Shown here one piece after another: positions 55,295 to 64,000 of a stretch of 64,000 nt of DNA (positions are counted from its first letter, which is position 1; every line of letters begins with the position of its first letter). The stretch spans positions 167,254 to 231,253 of the forward strand of contig NZ_AAWS01000013.1 in NCBI RefSeq assembly GCF_000169175.1, written 5' to 3'. The position numbers and the translations under genes are program-made. Under the pieces are notes generated by a model. The model saw nothing but the letters and a program-made list of their open reading frames with translations, was not told the origin of the DNA and did not search any database. This stretch comes from Microscilla marina ATCC 23134. GTDB lineage: Bacteria; Bacteroidota; Bacteroidia; Cytophagales; Microscillaceae.

Positions 55295-56309
55295 AAACAC
55301 ACATAAGGTTTTCAGGAAACTGGGAATTGTAACTATTGTTGCTGTATACTTTTTGATTGCCGTTGGGGGCATCGTCAGAACCACTGGCGCTGGCATGGGG
55401 TGCCCTGACTGGCCAAAGTGTTTTGGAAGTTGGATACCTCCTACTGAGGTATCCCAACTCCCAAAAAATTATAAAGAAAAATTCAAAGTACAGGGAAAAG
55501 AAATTGCAGATTTTAACCCTATAAAGACCTGGATAGAATATATTAATCGATTGATTGGAGCATTGATCGGATTACTTATATTTGCAACTTTCATCGCTTC
55601 CTTTACTTATTGGAAATTAGATCGAGGCATTGTTTTTTTGAGCTTTGCAAGTGTGTTGCTGGTAGGATTTCAGGGGTGGATAGGTGCAAAAGTAGTCGCT
55701 ACTGATTTAGCAGTTTCTATGATCACCATTCACATGGTTTTGGCACTTGCCATTGTGTTTTTGTTAATATACACCATTATTAGAGGATTTAAAGTAGTTT
55801 GGAAAACTACTCCTATAGCAAATAAAAAACGAATCAACCAAGTCATTATCTTAAGTTTGGTTTTGTCTTTTATACAAGTAGTGCTGGGGACACAAGTGAG
55901 AGAGGCAATAGATTTGATTGCCCGAAATATGGGAGAAGCTCAGCGAGGTTTATGGGTAGATAACTTAGGGATGACATTTTACATCCATCGCTCATTTTCT
56001 TGGTTAGTGTTTCTAACCCACGTGTATTTGGTTTATTTACTTTATACACAACTTAAAGAAAGAAATCATTTTGTATTTAAATATACAATATACCTGTTTT
56101 TGATAATAATTAGTGAAGTCGCTACTGGAATAGCAATGGCTTATTTCGGGATACCTGCATTCTTGCAGCCCATTCATTTATTGTTGGGTTCACTAGTGCT
56201 AGGCATTCAATTTTTCTTATTGCTGGCGATTAATTATGAGAGAGTTTTTGTGAAGAAGGGAGTAAATTCGTTGGGAGAACTTTCTCAAGAGCAACTAATT
56301 TCGCAATGA
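55284..56309 (+). CDS. ctaA: Haem A synthase (COX15/CtaA)
   Basis: 341 residues with about eight helices. Oxidises haem O to haem A for the oxidase. Motifs: GGIVRTTGAGMGCPDWPKCF near the start and HMVLALAIVFLL, then LGTQVREAIDL and HRSFSWLVFLTHVYLV in the second half; the paired histidines bind haem. It overlaps coxA by 11 bp and ctaB by 4 bp, so the three are translationally coupled. Confidence 0.94.
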   Translation: MSNKNTHKVFRKLGIVTIVAVYFLIAVGGIVRTTGAGMGCPDWPKCFGSWIPPTEVSQLPKNYKEKFKVQGKEIADFNPIKTWIEYINRLIGALIGLLIFATFIASFTYWKLDRGIVFLSFASVLLVGFQGWIGAKVVATDLAVSMITIHMVLALAIVFLLIYTIIRGFKVVWKTTPIANKKRINQVIILSLVLSFIQVVLGTQVREAIDLIARNMGEAQRGLWVDNLGMTFYIHRSFSWLVFLTHVYLVYLLYTQLKERNHFVFKYTIYLFLIIISEVATGIAMAYFGIPAFLQPIHLLLGSLVLGIQFFLLLAINYERVFVKKGVNSLGELSQEQLISQ

Positions 56310-57226
56310 TAACAACTGAGACAAACATTAATACATCAACCTCAGTATTGGTAAAATTTAAAACCTATACTGAGCTATTAAAGCCGAGATTATCATTTCT
56401 TGTAGCTTTTTCGGCAGCATTTGGGTACCTGTTGGCATTCGAAGGAACCATCAACTGGGCAACCTTTATTAGCTTGTCAATGGGAGGTTTTTTGGTGTCA
56501 GGAGCATCTATTATGATCAACCAAATCATAGAAAAAGATTTGGATCGAATGATGGACCGGACTCAAAACAGACCAATCCCCTCAGGTAGAGTAACAGTAA
56601 ACGAGGCCATTTTCTATACAATTATTACTGGAATAGGCGGCTTGTTTTTGTTGCTTAGCTATACCAATATACTAACTACTGCCTTAGCATTTGTTTCAAT
56701 GTTGCTATATGGCTTTGTATATACACCACTTAAAAGAGTAGGTTCTATAGCTGTATTTGTGGGAGCTATCCCCGGAGCTCTACCTCCTATGTTGGGTTGG
56801 GTGGCGGCAACTGGACGCATTAGTTATGAAGCCATTATTATTTTTGCGTTTCAGTTCATTTGGCAATTCCCTCATTTTTGGGCAATTGCTTGGGTACTGG
56901 ACGATGACTACAAGAAAGCAGGGTTCAAACTGTTACCCTCCAAAAAAGGCAAAGATGTAAGCACTGCATTTCAAATAGCTGTTTACACAATGTTCCTGAT
57001 TCCTATGGGGTTGTTACCCACACAAGTAGGTATTACAGGTTTAACAGCAGGAGTTATAGCAACTGGGTGCGGCATTTTATTTTTAGTGCCTGCATTACAG
57101 TTATTAAAGATATGTTCATCAAAAGGGGATGCAGAACTAGCAAAACAACAGGCTAAACGCATTATGTTCGGGTCGTTTATTTACCTTCCCGTTGTACAAA
57201 TTGCATTTTTGATTGATAAGATATGA
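56306..57226 (+). CDS. ctaB: Protohaem IX farnesyltransferase (haem O synthase)
   Basis: 306 residues, UbiA-type prenyltransferase with about eight to nine helices. Adds farnesyl to haem B, giving haem O. The Asp-rich motif is in NQIIEKDLDRMMDRTQNRP and the second in the loop WVLDDDYKKAGFKLLP. Start ATG overlaps the stop of ctaA (ATGA); its own stop overlaps the start of the next gene the same way. Confidence 0.95.
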   Translation: MITTETNINTSTSVLVKFKTYTELLKPRLSFLVAFSAAFGYLLAFEGTINWATFISLSMGGFLVSGASIMINQIIEKDLDRMMDRTQNRPIPSGRVTVNEAIFYTIITGIGGLFLLLSYTNILTTALAFVSMLLYGFVYTPLKRVGSIAVFVGAIPGALPPMLGWVAATGRISYEAIIIFAFQFIWQFPHFWAIAWVLDDDYKKAGFKLLPSKKGKDVSTAFQIAVYTMFLIPMGLLPTQVGITGLTAGVIATGCGILFLVPALQLLKICSSKGDAELAKQQAKRIMFGSFIYLPVVQIAFLIDKI

Positions 57227-57831
57227 TAGCAGGAAACACATTGGATAATAAAGCCGATTTTATAGAAGAACCACAAGAGACACTATCAATGCACCCTCAA
57301 AAGTTTGCATTGTGGTTGTTTATTGTTTCTATAATCATGTTATTTGCGGCATTTACCAGTGCTTATATAGTACGTAGAGCCGAAGGTAACTGGTTAGAGT
57401 TTGATTTGCCGAATCTATTTTGGGTAAATACCATCATTATATTAATGAGCAGTGCTTCTATGCATTGGTCTTTAATTTTAGCGAAAAAAGATAACATAGA
57501 TTTGCTTAAAATAGCGGTAGTCATTACTTCTCTTTTAGGTTTCGCATTTTTAGTGGGGCAATTGTATGCCTGGAAAGATTTAGTAGCCTCAAGCGTATGG
57601 TTTGCTGGTGAGCAATCTAACCCTGCCGGATCATTCCTGTATGTAATTACAGGTTTACACGCGGTTCACTTGATAAGCGGGATTGTCTTTTTAGCTATAG
57701 TATTAGTATCAACCTTTAGATTAAAAATACATTCCAAAAGATTGGCCAGAATAGAAATGTGTGCTACATATTGGCACTTTTTAGACATTCTTTGGCTATA
57801 TTTGTTTGGCTTTTTATTATTGAATCACTAA
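57223..57831 (+). CDS. Cytochrome c oxidase subunit III (first copy)
   Basis: 202 residues with five helices, the short type of haem-copper oxidase subunit III. Family signatures: GSFLYVITGLHAVHLISGI and YWHFLDILWLYLFGFLLL. Overlaps ctaB by 4 bp. A longer subunit III gene follows; the two are not closely alike. Confidence 0.9.
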   Translation: MIAGNTLDNKADFIEEPQETLSMHPQKFALWLFIVSIIMLFAAFTSAYIVRRAEGNWLEFDLPNLFWVNTIIILMSSASMHWSLILAKKDNIDLLKIAVVITSLLGFAFLVGQLYAWKDLVASSVWFAGEQSNPAGSFLYVITGLHAVHLISGIVFLAIVLVSTFRLKIHSKRLARIEMCATYWHFLDILWLYLFGFLLLNH

Positions 57832-57860
57832 AAGAAGTTTAATAATCACACGAGAAAATT

Positions 57861-58715
57861 ATGGCAACAGTCGCAACAGCAGACGAGAAGAAAAAAGGGA
57901 TTGACTGGGGTGGGGGTAATCGCCCACTTGGAGGTGTTCGTTATGGAAAACTGATGATGTGGTTTTTCCTCCTTTCCGATGCGTTTACATTTTCTGCATT
58001 ACTGATCTCTTATGGTATGATCCGTTATAGCCATGAGGGTTATAGCTACGAGCAAACATATCAAGTAGAACAATATGGGCTCAATGTTCCAACTGCCCAC
58101 GTTGTAATGGAAAACGGTGTAGCAGTAACCAAAAAAGGAGAATTTTATTTTTCCCAAAAATATTGGCCAGTACCTGAAAAAGTATTTGAGGCTGTTCCTT
58201 TCTTACACGGAAAGTCGCTTCCATTGGTCTTTGTGGGTATCATGACCTTTATTCTCATTATGAGTAGTGTGACAATGGTTCTGGCGGTGGAGGCTGGTCA
58301 TAGGCGAGACCAGCGAGATGTAGAAAAATGGATGCTCTGGACGATTCTCGGAGGAATTGTGTTTCTGGGTAGCCAAGCCTGGGAGTGGGCTCACTTTATA
58401 GTCGGTACCGACGGTGGGGGAGCGCTGCGGACTTCCGGGGATGGAAGAAACCTCGGTGAAGTTATCTACGGAGCAGGCTTATCTGAAAACCAATATGGTC
58501 CTACGACTTTTGCTAACCTGTTCTTTTTTATCACAGGTTTTCACGGAACACACGTATTGAGTGGAGTGATTATCAACATTATTATCTTTTATAATACTGT
58601 AATGGGTATCTATGCCCGTAAAAATGACTACGAAATGGTCGAAAAGGTTGGTTTATACTGGCACTTTGTAGACTTAGTATGGGTATTCGTATTTACATTC
58701 TTTTACCTTGTTTAA
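57861..58715 (+). CDS. coxC: Cytochrome c oxidase subunit III (second copy)
   Basis: 284 residues, longer subunit III. Has a periplasmic insertion of about 65 residues between the first helices and ends with the signature FFITGFHGTHVLSGV and YWHFVDLVWVFVFTFFYLV. Two subunit III genes side by side are common in Bacteroidota oxidase operons; both may be in one complex or one may act in assembly. The names coxC and CoxO are used loosely, so the symbol is tentative. Confidence 0.9.
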   Translation: MATVATADEKKKGIDWGGGNRPLGGVRYGKLMMWFFLLSDAFTFSALLISYGMIRYSHEGYSYEQTYQVEQYGLNVPTAHVVMENGVAVTKKGEFYFSQKYWPVPEKVFEAVPFLHGKSLPLVFVGIMTFILIMSSVTMVLAVEAGHRRDQRDVEKWMLWTILGGIVFLGSQAWEWAHFIVGTDGGGALRTSGDGRNLGEVIYGAGLSENQYGPTTFANLFFFITGFHGTHVLSGVIINIIIFYNTVMGIYARKNDYEMVEKVGLYWHFVDLVWVFVFTFFYLV

Positions 58716-58768
58716 CAGTGTTTTAAATAAAGTAGGAAATAAAAAAAGATTTTAAATATATAGATATT

Positions 58769-59089
58769 ATGTCAAACGTTCACGAGACATCTACTGGTGA
58801 GATTCCAAAGGCTAAAACCAAACAAATTTGGAAGGTTTTCTGGATACTGTTAGGCCTTACAGCTTTAGAATTTGTGATTGCATTTGTATTTCCTCCTTCT
58901 ATGTGGAGAGTGGGAGTGTTTGTAATCTTGACAATTGTAAAAGCATTTTATATTGTGGCTGAGTTTATGCACTTAGGGCATGAAGTAAAATTCTTGGCTT
59001 GGAGCATCATTCTCCCAATGATCTTTGTTGCCTGGTTTATTCTTGCAATGATGGTTGAGGGTGAATCTGTATTTACCTTACGCCTTTAA
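58769..59089 (+). CDS. Cytochrome c oxidase subunit IV
   Basis: 106 residues with three helices (about 25-42, 48-66, 75-95). Matches the small prokaryotic subunit IV family by size, helix number, the central VKAFYIVAEFMHLGHEV motif and position after subunit III. Helps stabilise the core; no cofactor. Confidence 0.88.
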   Translation: MSNVHETSTGEIPKAKTKQIWKVFWILLGLTALEFVIAFVFPPSMWRVGVFVILTIVKAFYIVAEFMHLGHEVKFLAWSIILPMIFVAWFILAMMVEGESVFTLRL

Positions 59090-59147
59090 ACATTTGAGTT
59101 AATGAACGGTTTTCGTATTTGAATAACTAAACTCAAAGATTTAATAT

Positions 59148-59815
59148 ATGCGAAATTTAACAAACTGGTTTACTAATAGTTCTATTGGTATTACCAGTTT
59201 TTTGTTTCTGTCTTGCGAACATTCGGTGAGAACAAGTATAAGTTGACTATATTTTATCCACAGGGGGTAGATTCTGTAAAAGTAAACGGTCAATGGAAAG
59301 TTGACTCTATATACCATACCATTACACCGTTCAAGTTTACTAATCAGAACAACAAAGAGGTGTCTAACAAAGATGTAAAAGGCAAAATATATGTGGCTGA
59401 TTTCTTCTTTACACGTTGTGGTAGTATTTGCCCTAAAATGACCTCGCAACTTACCCGAGTGCAGAATGCATTTAAAGACAATAAAGAGATAAATATTCTC
59501 TCTTTTTCGATTGACCCTGAACATGATTCGGTAGAAGTATTGAAAAACTACGCCGATCAATATAAGGCAATCTCTGGACAGTGGCACTTTCTGACGGGGA
59601 ATAAACACGAAATATATAACTTAGGGGTCAAAGGGTTCAAAATTCCTGTAGGAGACGAAGGGCAAGAGGTAACCCCTGACTATTTCCACAGTTCAAGACT
59701 GATATTGGTAGACCATAAGGGCAGAATAAGAGGGTATTACAATGGGGTTAGCCGAGACGAGGTAGACAAGTTAATCTTAGAGATTAAAGTATTACTTCAG
59801 GAGTATAAAGATTGA
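59148..59815 (+). CDS. SCO family copper chaperone, apparent frameshift near the start
   Basis: The main frame (through 59815) is a thioredoxin-like SCO1/SenC domain with the copper ligands CGSIC and the His in DYFHSSRLILVD. SCO proteins load the CuA site of subunit II. From ATG 59148 a different frame reads MRNLTNWFTNSS then FLFLSCEHS, a lipoprotein signal, and stops after 32 residues. One missing base near 59222-59225 would join the two into a lipoprotein of about 222 residues. Otherwise the gene would have to start at TTG 59213 with no signal, which is unlikely for a periplasmic chaperone. Confidence 0.88.
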
Positions 59816-59840
59816 TTGATGATTTAATAAATATATAAAT

Positions 59841-60392
59841 ATGACTAACGCGTTGATTGCTGAAAAAAACAAGCGTTTTATGCCTGTTATCTGGACAGTA
59901 TCAATACTGATTCCACTGGTAGTGGCAGTACTATTTTATCTACAGCGAAAAATGGGTGGTTTAGGTAACTTGAATGTTTCTTTTTTGCCCCACTTGAACG
60001 CCATATTAAATTCTGCTACTTTTATATGTTTGCTAGGTGGTTTCTTTTCTATCAAAAACAAGAAAGAACAATACCATCGAATGTTTATGATGACTGCTTT
60101 TGTGTTGTCATCATTGTTTTTGGTATCTTATGTAATATACCATTCACAGGGGCATGAAGTGCCCTTTGGTGGACAAGGAGCAATTCGGTACTTTTACTTT
60201 GTAATACTCATTACCCACATTGGTTTATCTCTGTTTGTGGTGCCTTTAGCGCTGTTTGCCATATACTTTGCTATTACCAAGCAAATTGATCGTCATAAAA
60301 AAATAGTGAAGTGGACATTCCCCGTATGGGCTTATGTAGCGTTTACTGGGGTATTGGTTTATTTAATGATTAGCCCTTATTATCCAGCGTAA
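59841..60392 (+). CDS. DUF420 family membrane protein
   Basis: 183 residues, four to five helices. Matches DUF420, which includes the Bacillus CtaM oxidase-assembly factor. Conserved-looking His residues occur in LPHLNAILN, HRMFMMTAF, YVIYHSQGH and LITHIGLSLF, on the outer side of helices. Its position after SCO supports a role in maturing the oxidase. Confidence 0.88.
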   Translation: MTNALIAEKNKRFMPVIWTVSILIPLVVAVLFYLQRKMGGLGNLNVSFLPHLNAILNSATFICLLGGFFSIKNKKEQYHRMFMMTAFVLSSLFLVSYVIYHSQGHEVPFGGQGAIRYFYFVILITHIGLSLFVVPLALFAIYFAITKQIDRHKKIVKWTFPVWAYVAFTGVLVYLMISPYYPA

Positions 60393-60403
60393 TTGATATA
60401 AAT

Positions 60404-60676
60404 ATGAAAAAATTACTGACTTTACTTGCCTTATTTTCTATTCAAATTATTTTCGTTACCCAAAAAGCGGCAGCCCAATGTGCTATGTGTCAGGCAACTG
60501 TTGAGAGTAGTATGAGCGAAGGAGCAGGTATTGGAGCAGGGCTGAATGCTGGTATACTATACCTGGCTGCTTTTCCCTACTTGGTTTTGGGGGGCATAGC
60601 TTACTTTTGGTATAAACACAGTAAAAAACGTCGTGATGCAAAACGTATCCAAATTTCAGGCAATTACTCAGTGTAA
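60404..60676 (+). CDS. Small CxxC membrane protein of oxidase cluster
   Basis: 90 residues. Signal-like N terminus (KKLLTLLALFSIQIIFV), then AQCAMCQATVESS with a CxxC pair, a glycine-rich segment and one helix (GILYLAAFPYLVLGGIAYFW), and a basic tail. I recognise the layout from Bacteroidota oxidase clusters but no function. The CxxC could bind copper or act in thiol exchange; that is inference. Its end overlaps the DUF983 gene by about 40 bp. Confidence 0.8.
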   Translation: MKKLLTLLALFSIQIIFVTQKAAAQCAMCQATVESSMSEGAGIGAGLNAGILYLAAFPYLVLGGIAYFWYKHSKKRRDAKRIQISGNYSV

Positions 60677-61034
60677 ATGTCCTAAATGTCGTAAAGGCAA
60701 TGTCTTTCAATATCCTTGGGCCAGACTCAACAAATTCAGTGAAATGCACAAGTGTTGCCCAGTTTGTGGGGTAAGGTTTGAGGTAGAACCAGGTTTTTTC
60801 TTTGGGGCTATGTACATTAGTTACGCATTTTCAGTGGCTACTTTTATTATATGTGGTTTAGCAACTTATTTGTTGGGCAATAACCCAGAAGTCTGGGTAT
60901 ATGTGATGGTAGTGATAGTAGTAGTATTGCTTACTTTTCCCTCCTCATTTCGTTACTCAAGAATTTTGATGTTGCACCTGTTCTCAGGAATAGGCTATGA
61001 ACCGGATGCTGCTGATAAAGAAGGTCAAACATAA
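60636..61034 (+). CDS. DUF983 zinc-ribbon membrane protein
   Basis: 132 residues from ATG 60636. A zinc-ribbon-like N terminus (CPKCRKGNVF and CCPVCGVRFEVEPGFFFGAMY) followed by two helices. DUF983 proteins are frequent in oxidase operons. The start lies inside the preceding gene, an overlap of 41 bp in another frame. Last gene of the operon. Confidence 0.88.
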   Translation: MQNVSKFQAITQCKCPKCRKGNVFQYPWARLNKFSEMHKCCPVCGVRFEVEPGFFFGAMYISYAFSVATFIICGLATYLLGNNPEVWVYVMVVIVVVLLTFPSSFRYSRILMLHLFSGIGYEPDAADKEGQT

Positions 61035-61064
61035 AAGCTGACTTTATAAATATTAAAAATATAC

Positions 61065-61094
61065 AAGGTTGAGGCAATGTCTCAACCTTTTTTT
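61065..61094 (+). terminator. Terminator of the act-cox operon
   Basis: AAGGTTGAG (61065-61073) pairs with CTCAACCTT (61081-61089), then seven T. Confidence 0.9.
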
Positions 61095-61231
61095 GTCGAC
61101 TGTTTTTAACTGTAAACACCGTATATTAAGGATAAGCTTATGTGCTGGAAATTTCGCTTTGAGGTAAAACTTCCTACCTTTATTTGATAGATGTCGAATA
61201 ATCGGCTTTTTGTATGAAATAACAGAGAAGA

Positions 61232-61846
61232 GTGAATAAAGCAGAGCAAACCAAAACACATATTTTAAATACAGCCTTCCGGCTTTTTTTGCAAAAAAGC
61301 TACCGCGAAGTAACAATGCAGGAGTTACAGGAAAATGCCCAAGTGAGTAGGGGAGGGTTATACCACCATTTTAAAAATAAAGAAGAAATATTTCTTGCTA
61401 CAGCACATAAGTTTTTCTTTTCTATGATGGATGAATCCCTCGATATGGGAGTAATGGCAGAGCAGCCGTTTATGGAAAACTTTCAGTCATACCTTGTCCA
61501 TAAGCAACAAGTAATGGATAAGATGTTGACTCACACTGAGTTGGAAGACTTAGATGCAAACTATTTTATGCTGGTCTTTCAAACCATACAGTACTTCCCT
61601 GAGACCCGCGAAGAGTTGAAAAAACAAGTGGTCCAAGAAACCAAAAACTGGGCAAACATTATTAAAATAGCTCAAAATAAAGGAGAGATTAAGCAGCATT
61701 TAGATGCGGAGGCTCTAGCCAGACATATTTATTATTTGTTAGATGGAGTGGAAATGCATTTAGTAATGATGGGTAATATTAATAGTGAAATGCACAACCG
61801 TATTACTACCATGATTGAGCAGTTGTATGAGCTTATTAGGTGGTAG
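61232..61846 (+). CDS. TetR-family transcriptional regulator
   Basis: 204 residues from GTG 61232. N-terminal TetR helix-turn-helix (VTMQELQENAQVSRGGLYHHFKNKEE, seen as two parts around SRGGLYHHF) and an all-helical ligand domain. A different subgroup from the frameshifted TetR near 13.7 kb. No palindrome stands out in the 130 bp upstream and the target genes are unknown. Confidence 0.93.
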   Translation: MNKAEQTKTHILNTAFRLFLQKSYREVTMQELQENAQVSRGGLYHHFKNKEEIFLATAHKFFFSMMDESLDMGVMAEQPFMENFQSYLVHKQQVMDKMLTHTELEDLDANYFMLVFQTIQYFPETREELKKQVVQETKNWANIIKIAQNKGEIKQHLDAEALARHIYYLLDGVEMHLVMMGNINSEMHNRITTMIEQLYELIRW

Positions 61847-61857
61847 GTGATGAAAGC

Positions 61858-61895
61858 AAAACCGTCTGTTTGATGCTTTAGGCAGACGGTTTTTA
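61858..61895. terminator. Terminator between TetR and DUF4097 genes
   Basis: AAAACCGTCTG (61858-61868) pairs with CAGACGGTTTT (61883-61893) followed by TTAAA. The A tract on the other side lets it serve the convergent gene as well. Confidence 0.85.
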
Positions 61896-61915
61896 AATGA
61901 GTATAATTGTAATGT

Positions 61916-62716
61916 TTACATATCCAATTTTATGCGTCCGTCAGAAGTCCTCATTTGTATAAGCTTCCCTCCACCGTTCATTTTTCCATTGATACGCTTT
62001 TTAGTGGCTTTTCCGCTAAAGTTTTGTAAAGGAATATTCAATGATTCTCCTCGGATATCTAAGTCTAAACCTTGTTGTTTGGGCAAGGCGATTCTAATAT
62101 TACCATCACTGGTTCGTGCCTTGAGGCTATTTTTTAGTTCTGTAAGATTTCCATGAATACTTCCATCAGAAGTGGTTAAATCTATCGAACCCGCCACATC
62201 CTCAAAAGTAATGTTACCATCAGAAGTACGGGCAATGATATCACCTTTGACTTGCATAATTTTAATATCTCCGTCACTGGTACGTAGACTTTGACGGTTT
62301 GTCAAACCTTTGATCATAATATTGCCATCCGAAGAATGTAAGTTACAGGCAGTTTGGGTAGGAACATATACCTCAAGGTGAATATTAATGGAGTTGCCAT
62401 AGTTTCTCATACGTTTCTTTTCTTTAATCTTCACCTCCAGGTTATTTTGTGAGTGTGTGACAATAAAATCAAACTCTTTCTCTAGCTCAGCCTTAGATAT
62501 TTTCAAGGTTCGATTATGACGTCGGGCAGTATAGAAAATTTGTACTTGATTGTTACTTGATGCATGCACCTTTACATCTCCATCAGAGGTGTAAAGACTT
62601 ACCTTAGGAGCATTGGAAACAGGATAAGTTTCTTTAAATGAGTAATCGGTTTTTTGTGCTTGACACACTAGAGTAATCAAAGCAAATGTAAGTGTAAATA
62701 ATAACGGTTTTCTCAT
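61916..62716 (-). CDS. DUF4097 family exported beta-helix protein
   Basis: 266 residues. Signal peptide MRKPLLFTLTFALITLVCQA, then a right-handed beta-solenoid-like DUF4097 domain. The sequence [TS]SDG[DNSR] occurs seven times (for example RTSDGDIKI, RTSDGNITF, TTSDGSIHG), each at a turn. Function unknown; probably periplasmic or surface-located. Codes alone between two terminators. Confidence 0.88.
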   Translation of the reverse strand: MRKPLLFTLTFALITLVCQAQKTDYSFKETYPVSNAPKVSLYTSDGDVKVHASSNNQVQIFYTARRHNRTLKISKAELEKEFDFIVTHSQNNLEVKIKEKKRMRNYGNSINIHLEVYVPTQTACNLHSSDGNIMIKGLTNRQSLRTSDGDIKIMQVKGDIIARTSDGNITFEDVAGSIDLTTSDGSIHGNLTELKNSLKARTSDGNIRIALPKQQGLDLDIRGESLNIPLQNFSGKATKKRINGKMNGGGKLIQMRTSDGRIKLDM

Positions 62717-62805
62717 GAGTATAATAATGGGTTATGTTGTCTGCTTATAAGATATCTTTAGGAAGGGAAAGGTTGCATTTATTGAGGAAGAATTTGTATA
62801 TGCAT

Positions 62806-62834
62806 AAAAAAAGCCCTGACTTATACCAGAGCTT
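62806..62834 (-). terminator. Terminator of hemH
   Basis: On the minus strand AGCTCTG pairs with CAGGGCT (one G-T pair) and leads into seven T. Confidence 0.7.
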
Positions 62835-62853
62835 ATATCGGATAAAAATAAAT

Positions 62854-63969
62854 TTATTCTTCTACTGTGGTGCTTCTGCTTTCTAATACTTTGGGTTGAA
62901 GCTGGGCATTTTGCAAAACAATTGCTTTGAGGCAACCTATCCAGAGAGGATTGCTATTGAGGCTTTCAACCAATTGCCAATGTTCACCACCTGCTTCTTC
63001 AAACACTTCTTTATATTCTTCTCCTACTTCAATGGTTGTTTCCAGACAATCGGCAACAAATGCCGGGGAAAAAGCCAATACTCTTTTTTTTCCTTTTTGA
63101 GCCAATTCTTTAATAGTATCTTCGGTATAAGGCTTGAGCCATGGGTCGCGCCCTAAGCGAGACTGAAAACAAGTAGTCACTTGATCATCTTTGAGCTCCA
63201 GTGCCTGAGCCAGTAGGCGGGTAGTAGCAAAGCATTGTGCTCTATAACAACCACGGTTATGGCTATGTAAAGTAGCGCAACAATTGGCTTGCCCCTCAAG
63301 GTAAGGGTTGGCTGCCGCCTCTTTCAAACAACTACCTGTATGATCACCTTTACGAATTTGTCTTTCAGGTAAGCCATGATAACTAAATAGCACATGATCA
63401 TACTCAGCTTCTTTCAAGTATTTTTTTCCTATTTCGGCAAAAGCATGCACAAACTCAGGATAGTCAAAAAAGCTTTGTACAAAATGAATGTCAGGCACAA
63501 TTTGCCATTTTTTTACCAACTCCATTACTTTTTGGTGCACTGAGCCAGAAGTAGCAGAAGCGTATTGAGGAAACAAAGGAATTACAATGATACGTTCAAG
63601 GCCTTTATTTTTGAGTCTATCCAACGCCACTTGTACACTGGGATTTTGGTAACGCATGCCAAGGCTTACAATAAAGTTATCACCTAAAGCCTCCTGGAGT
63701 AGCTTTTCTACTTCAAAGCCATAAATCTTGATGGGAGAACCTTCTTCAGTCCATAGCTTTTGGTATTCTTTGGCAGATTTGGGTGCCCTAAAGGTAGAGA
63801 TAATACCATTGACCAATAAGAAACGAGGAATATAAGGAATATCAATCACCCTTCCATCCATCAAAAATTCACGCAAATACCTGCGCACTGCTGGAGTTTT
63901 AGGGTTGTCAGGAGTACCTAAGTTAACAATCAAAACCCCTGTTTTGGGCTGATGTGTAGTGCTTGCCAT
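62854..63969 (-). CDS. hemH: Ferrochelatase
   Basis: 371 residues. Inserts Fe2+ into protoporphyrin IX, the last step of protohaem synthesis. Core motifs are LIVNLGTPDNP near the start, LFPQYASATSG, the catalytic His198 in FSYHGLPERQI and the conserved Glu314 in the helix after FSPAFVADCLETTIEV. A Cys-rich stretch (Cys214, 230, 231, 241, 246) with CYRAQC lies just after the catalytic His. Product feeds ctaB and ctaA of the nearby oxidase operon and the many c-type haems of ActA and ActE. The start is 31 bp from the window edge. Confidence 0.96.
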   Translation of the reverse strand: MASTTHQPKTGVLIVNLGTPDNPKTPAVRRYLREFLMDGRVIDIPYIPRFLLVNGIISTFRAPKSAKEYQKLWTEEGSPIKIYGFEVEKLLQEALGDNFIVSLGMRYQNPSVQVALDRLKNKGLERIIVIPLFPQYASATSGSVHQKVMELVKKWQIVPDIHFVQSFFDYPEFVHAFAEIGKKYLKEAEYDHVLFSYHGLPERQIRKGDHTGSCLKEAAANPYLEGQANCCATLHSHNRGCYRAQCFATTRLLAQALELKDDQVTTCFQSRLGRDPWLKPYTEDTIKELAQKGKKRVLAFSPAFVADCLETTIEVGEEYKEVFEEAGGEHWQLVESLNSNPLWIGCLKAIVLQNAQLQPKVLESRSTTVEE

Positions 63970-64000
63970 ATCAAATTCAGTTATTTCAGAGCAATATTAC

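Noticed and set aside
1..64000. CRISPR array, insertion sequence, prophage or integrase
   Set aside because: No regularly spaced repeats with unique spacers, no transposase, integrase or phage structural gene found.

Overview
The window looks like chromosome of a marine Bacteroidota, most likely order Cytophagales (Microscilla-like; the genus is a guess). Supporting signs are an alternative complex III operon (actABCDEF) directly followed by A1-type cytochrome oxidase genes, DUF2911, DUF3829, DUF4097 and DUF983 families, -7 boxes of the form TAnnTTTG, few Shine-Dalgarno sequences, low GC and many lipoprotein signals.

Layout. 1-2.5 kb: gene-free repeats, then a minus-strand pair, PP2C phosphatase and leucine-rich-repeat protein. 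3.2-7.7 kb: glutamate synthase large subunit. 8-9.9 kb: DUF2911 protein and a 1.4-kb non-coding stretch with short repeat arrays. 9.9-13.1 kb: sigma-54, a PAP2-like membrane protein and a PaaG-like crotonase. 13.4-16.2 kb: a candidate structured small RNA, then a frameshifted TetR gene and two tandem SDR paralogues (about 83% identical), tied together by four copies of a TGAAT-type palindrome. 16.3-16.8 kb: a putative RiPP precursor with a double-glycine leader. 16.9-22.8 kb: a 1469-residue protein with a DUF4157 (eCIS-associated) HEVWH domain, coiled coil, hydrophobic segment, fourteen perfect-length 13-residue repeats and an unrecognised C-terminal domain, followed after 3 bp by two paralogous small genes. 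23-33 kb: a frameshifted envelope protein, DinB, a lipoprotein, an unknown 339-residue protein, an S9 peptidase, a quinone oxidoreductase and a histidine kinase. 33.6-42.3 kb: hemA, an OmpA/PD40 protein, NlpC/P60, HNH endonuclease, ribosomal protein S1 and a DUF3829 lipoprotein. 42.5 kb: tRNA-Cys.

42.9-61.1 kb is a long respiratory operon: actA-F (quinol to cytochrome c), coxB and coxA, ctaA and ctaB (haem A synthesis), two subunit III genes, subunit IV, SCO copper chaperone, DUF420, a small CxxC membrane protein and DUF983. It holds electron-transfer complexes, cofactor synthesis and assembly factors in one transcriptional direction. 61.2-64 kb: a TetR regulator, DUF4097 protein and ferrochelatase.

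The most novel parts are the DUF4157 protein with its two partners, its 13-residue repeats, the orphan RiPP precursor and the candidate small RNA. Three genes carry single-base frameshifts; several in 64 kb may mean base-calling errors rather than three decayed genes.
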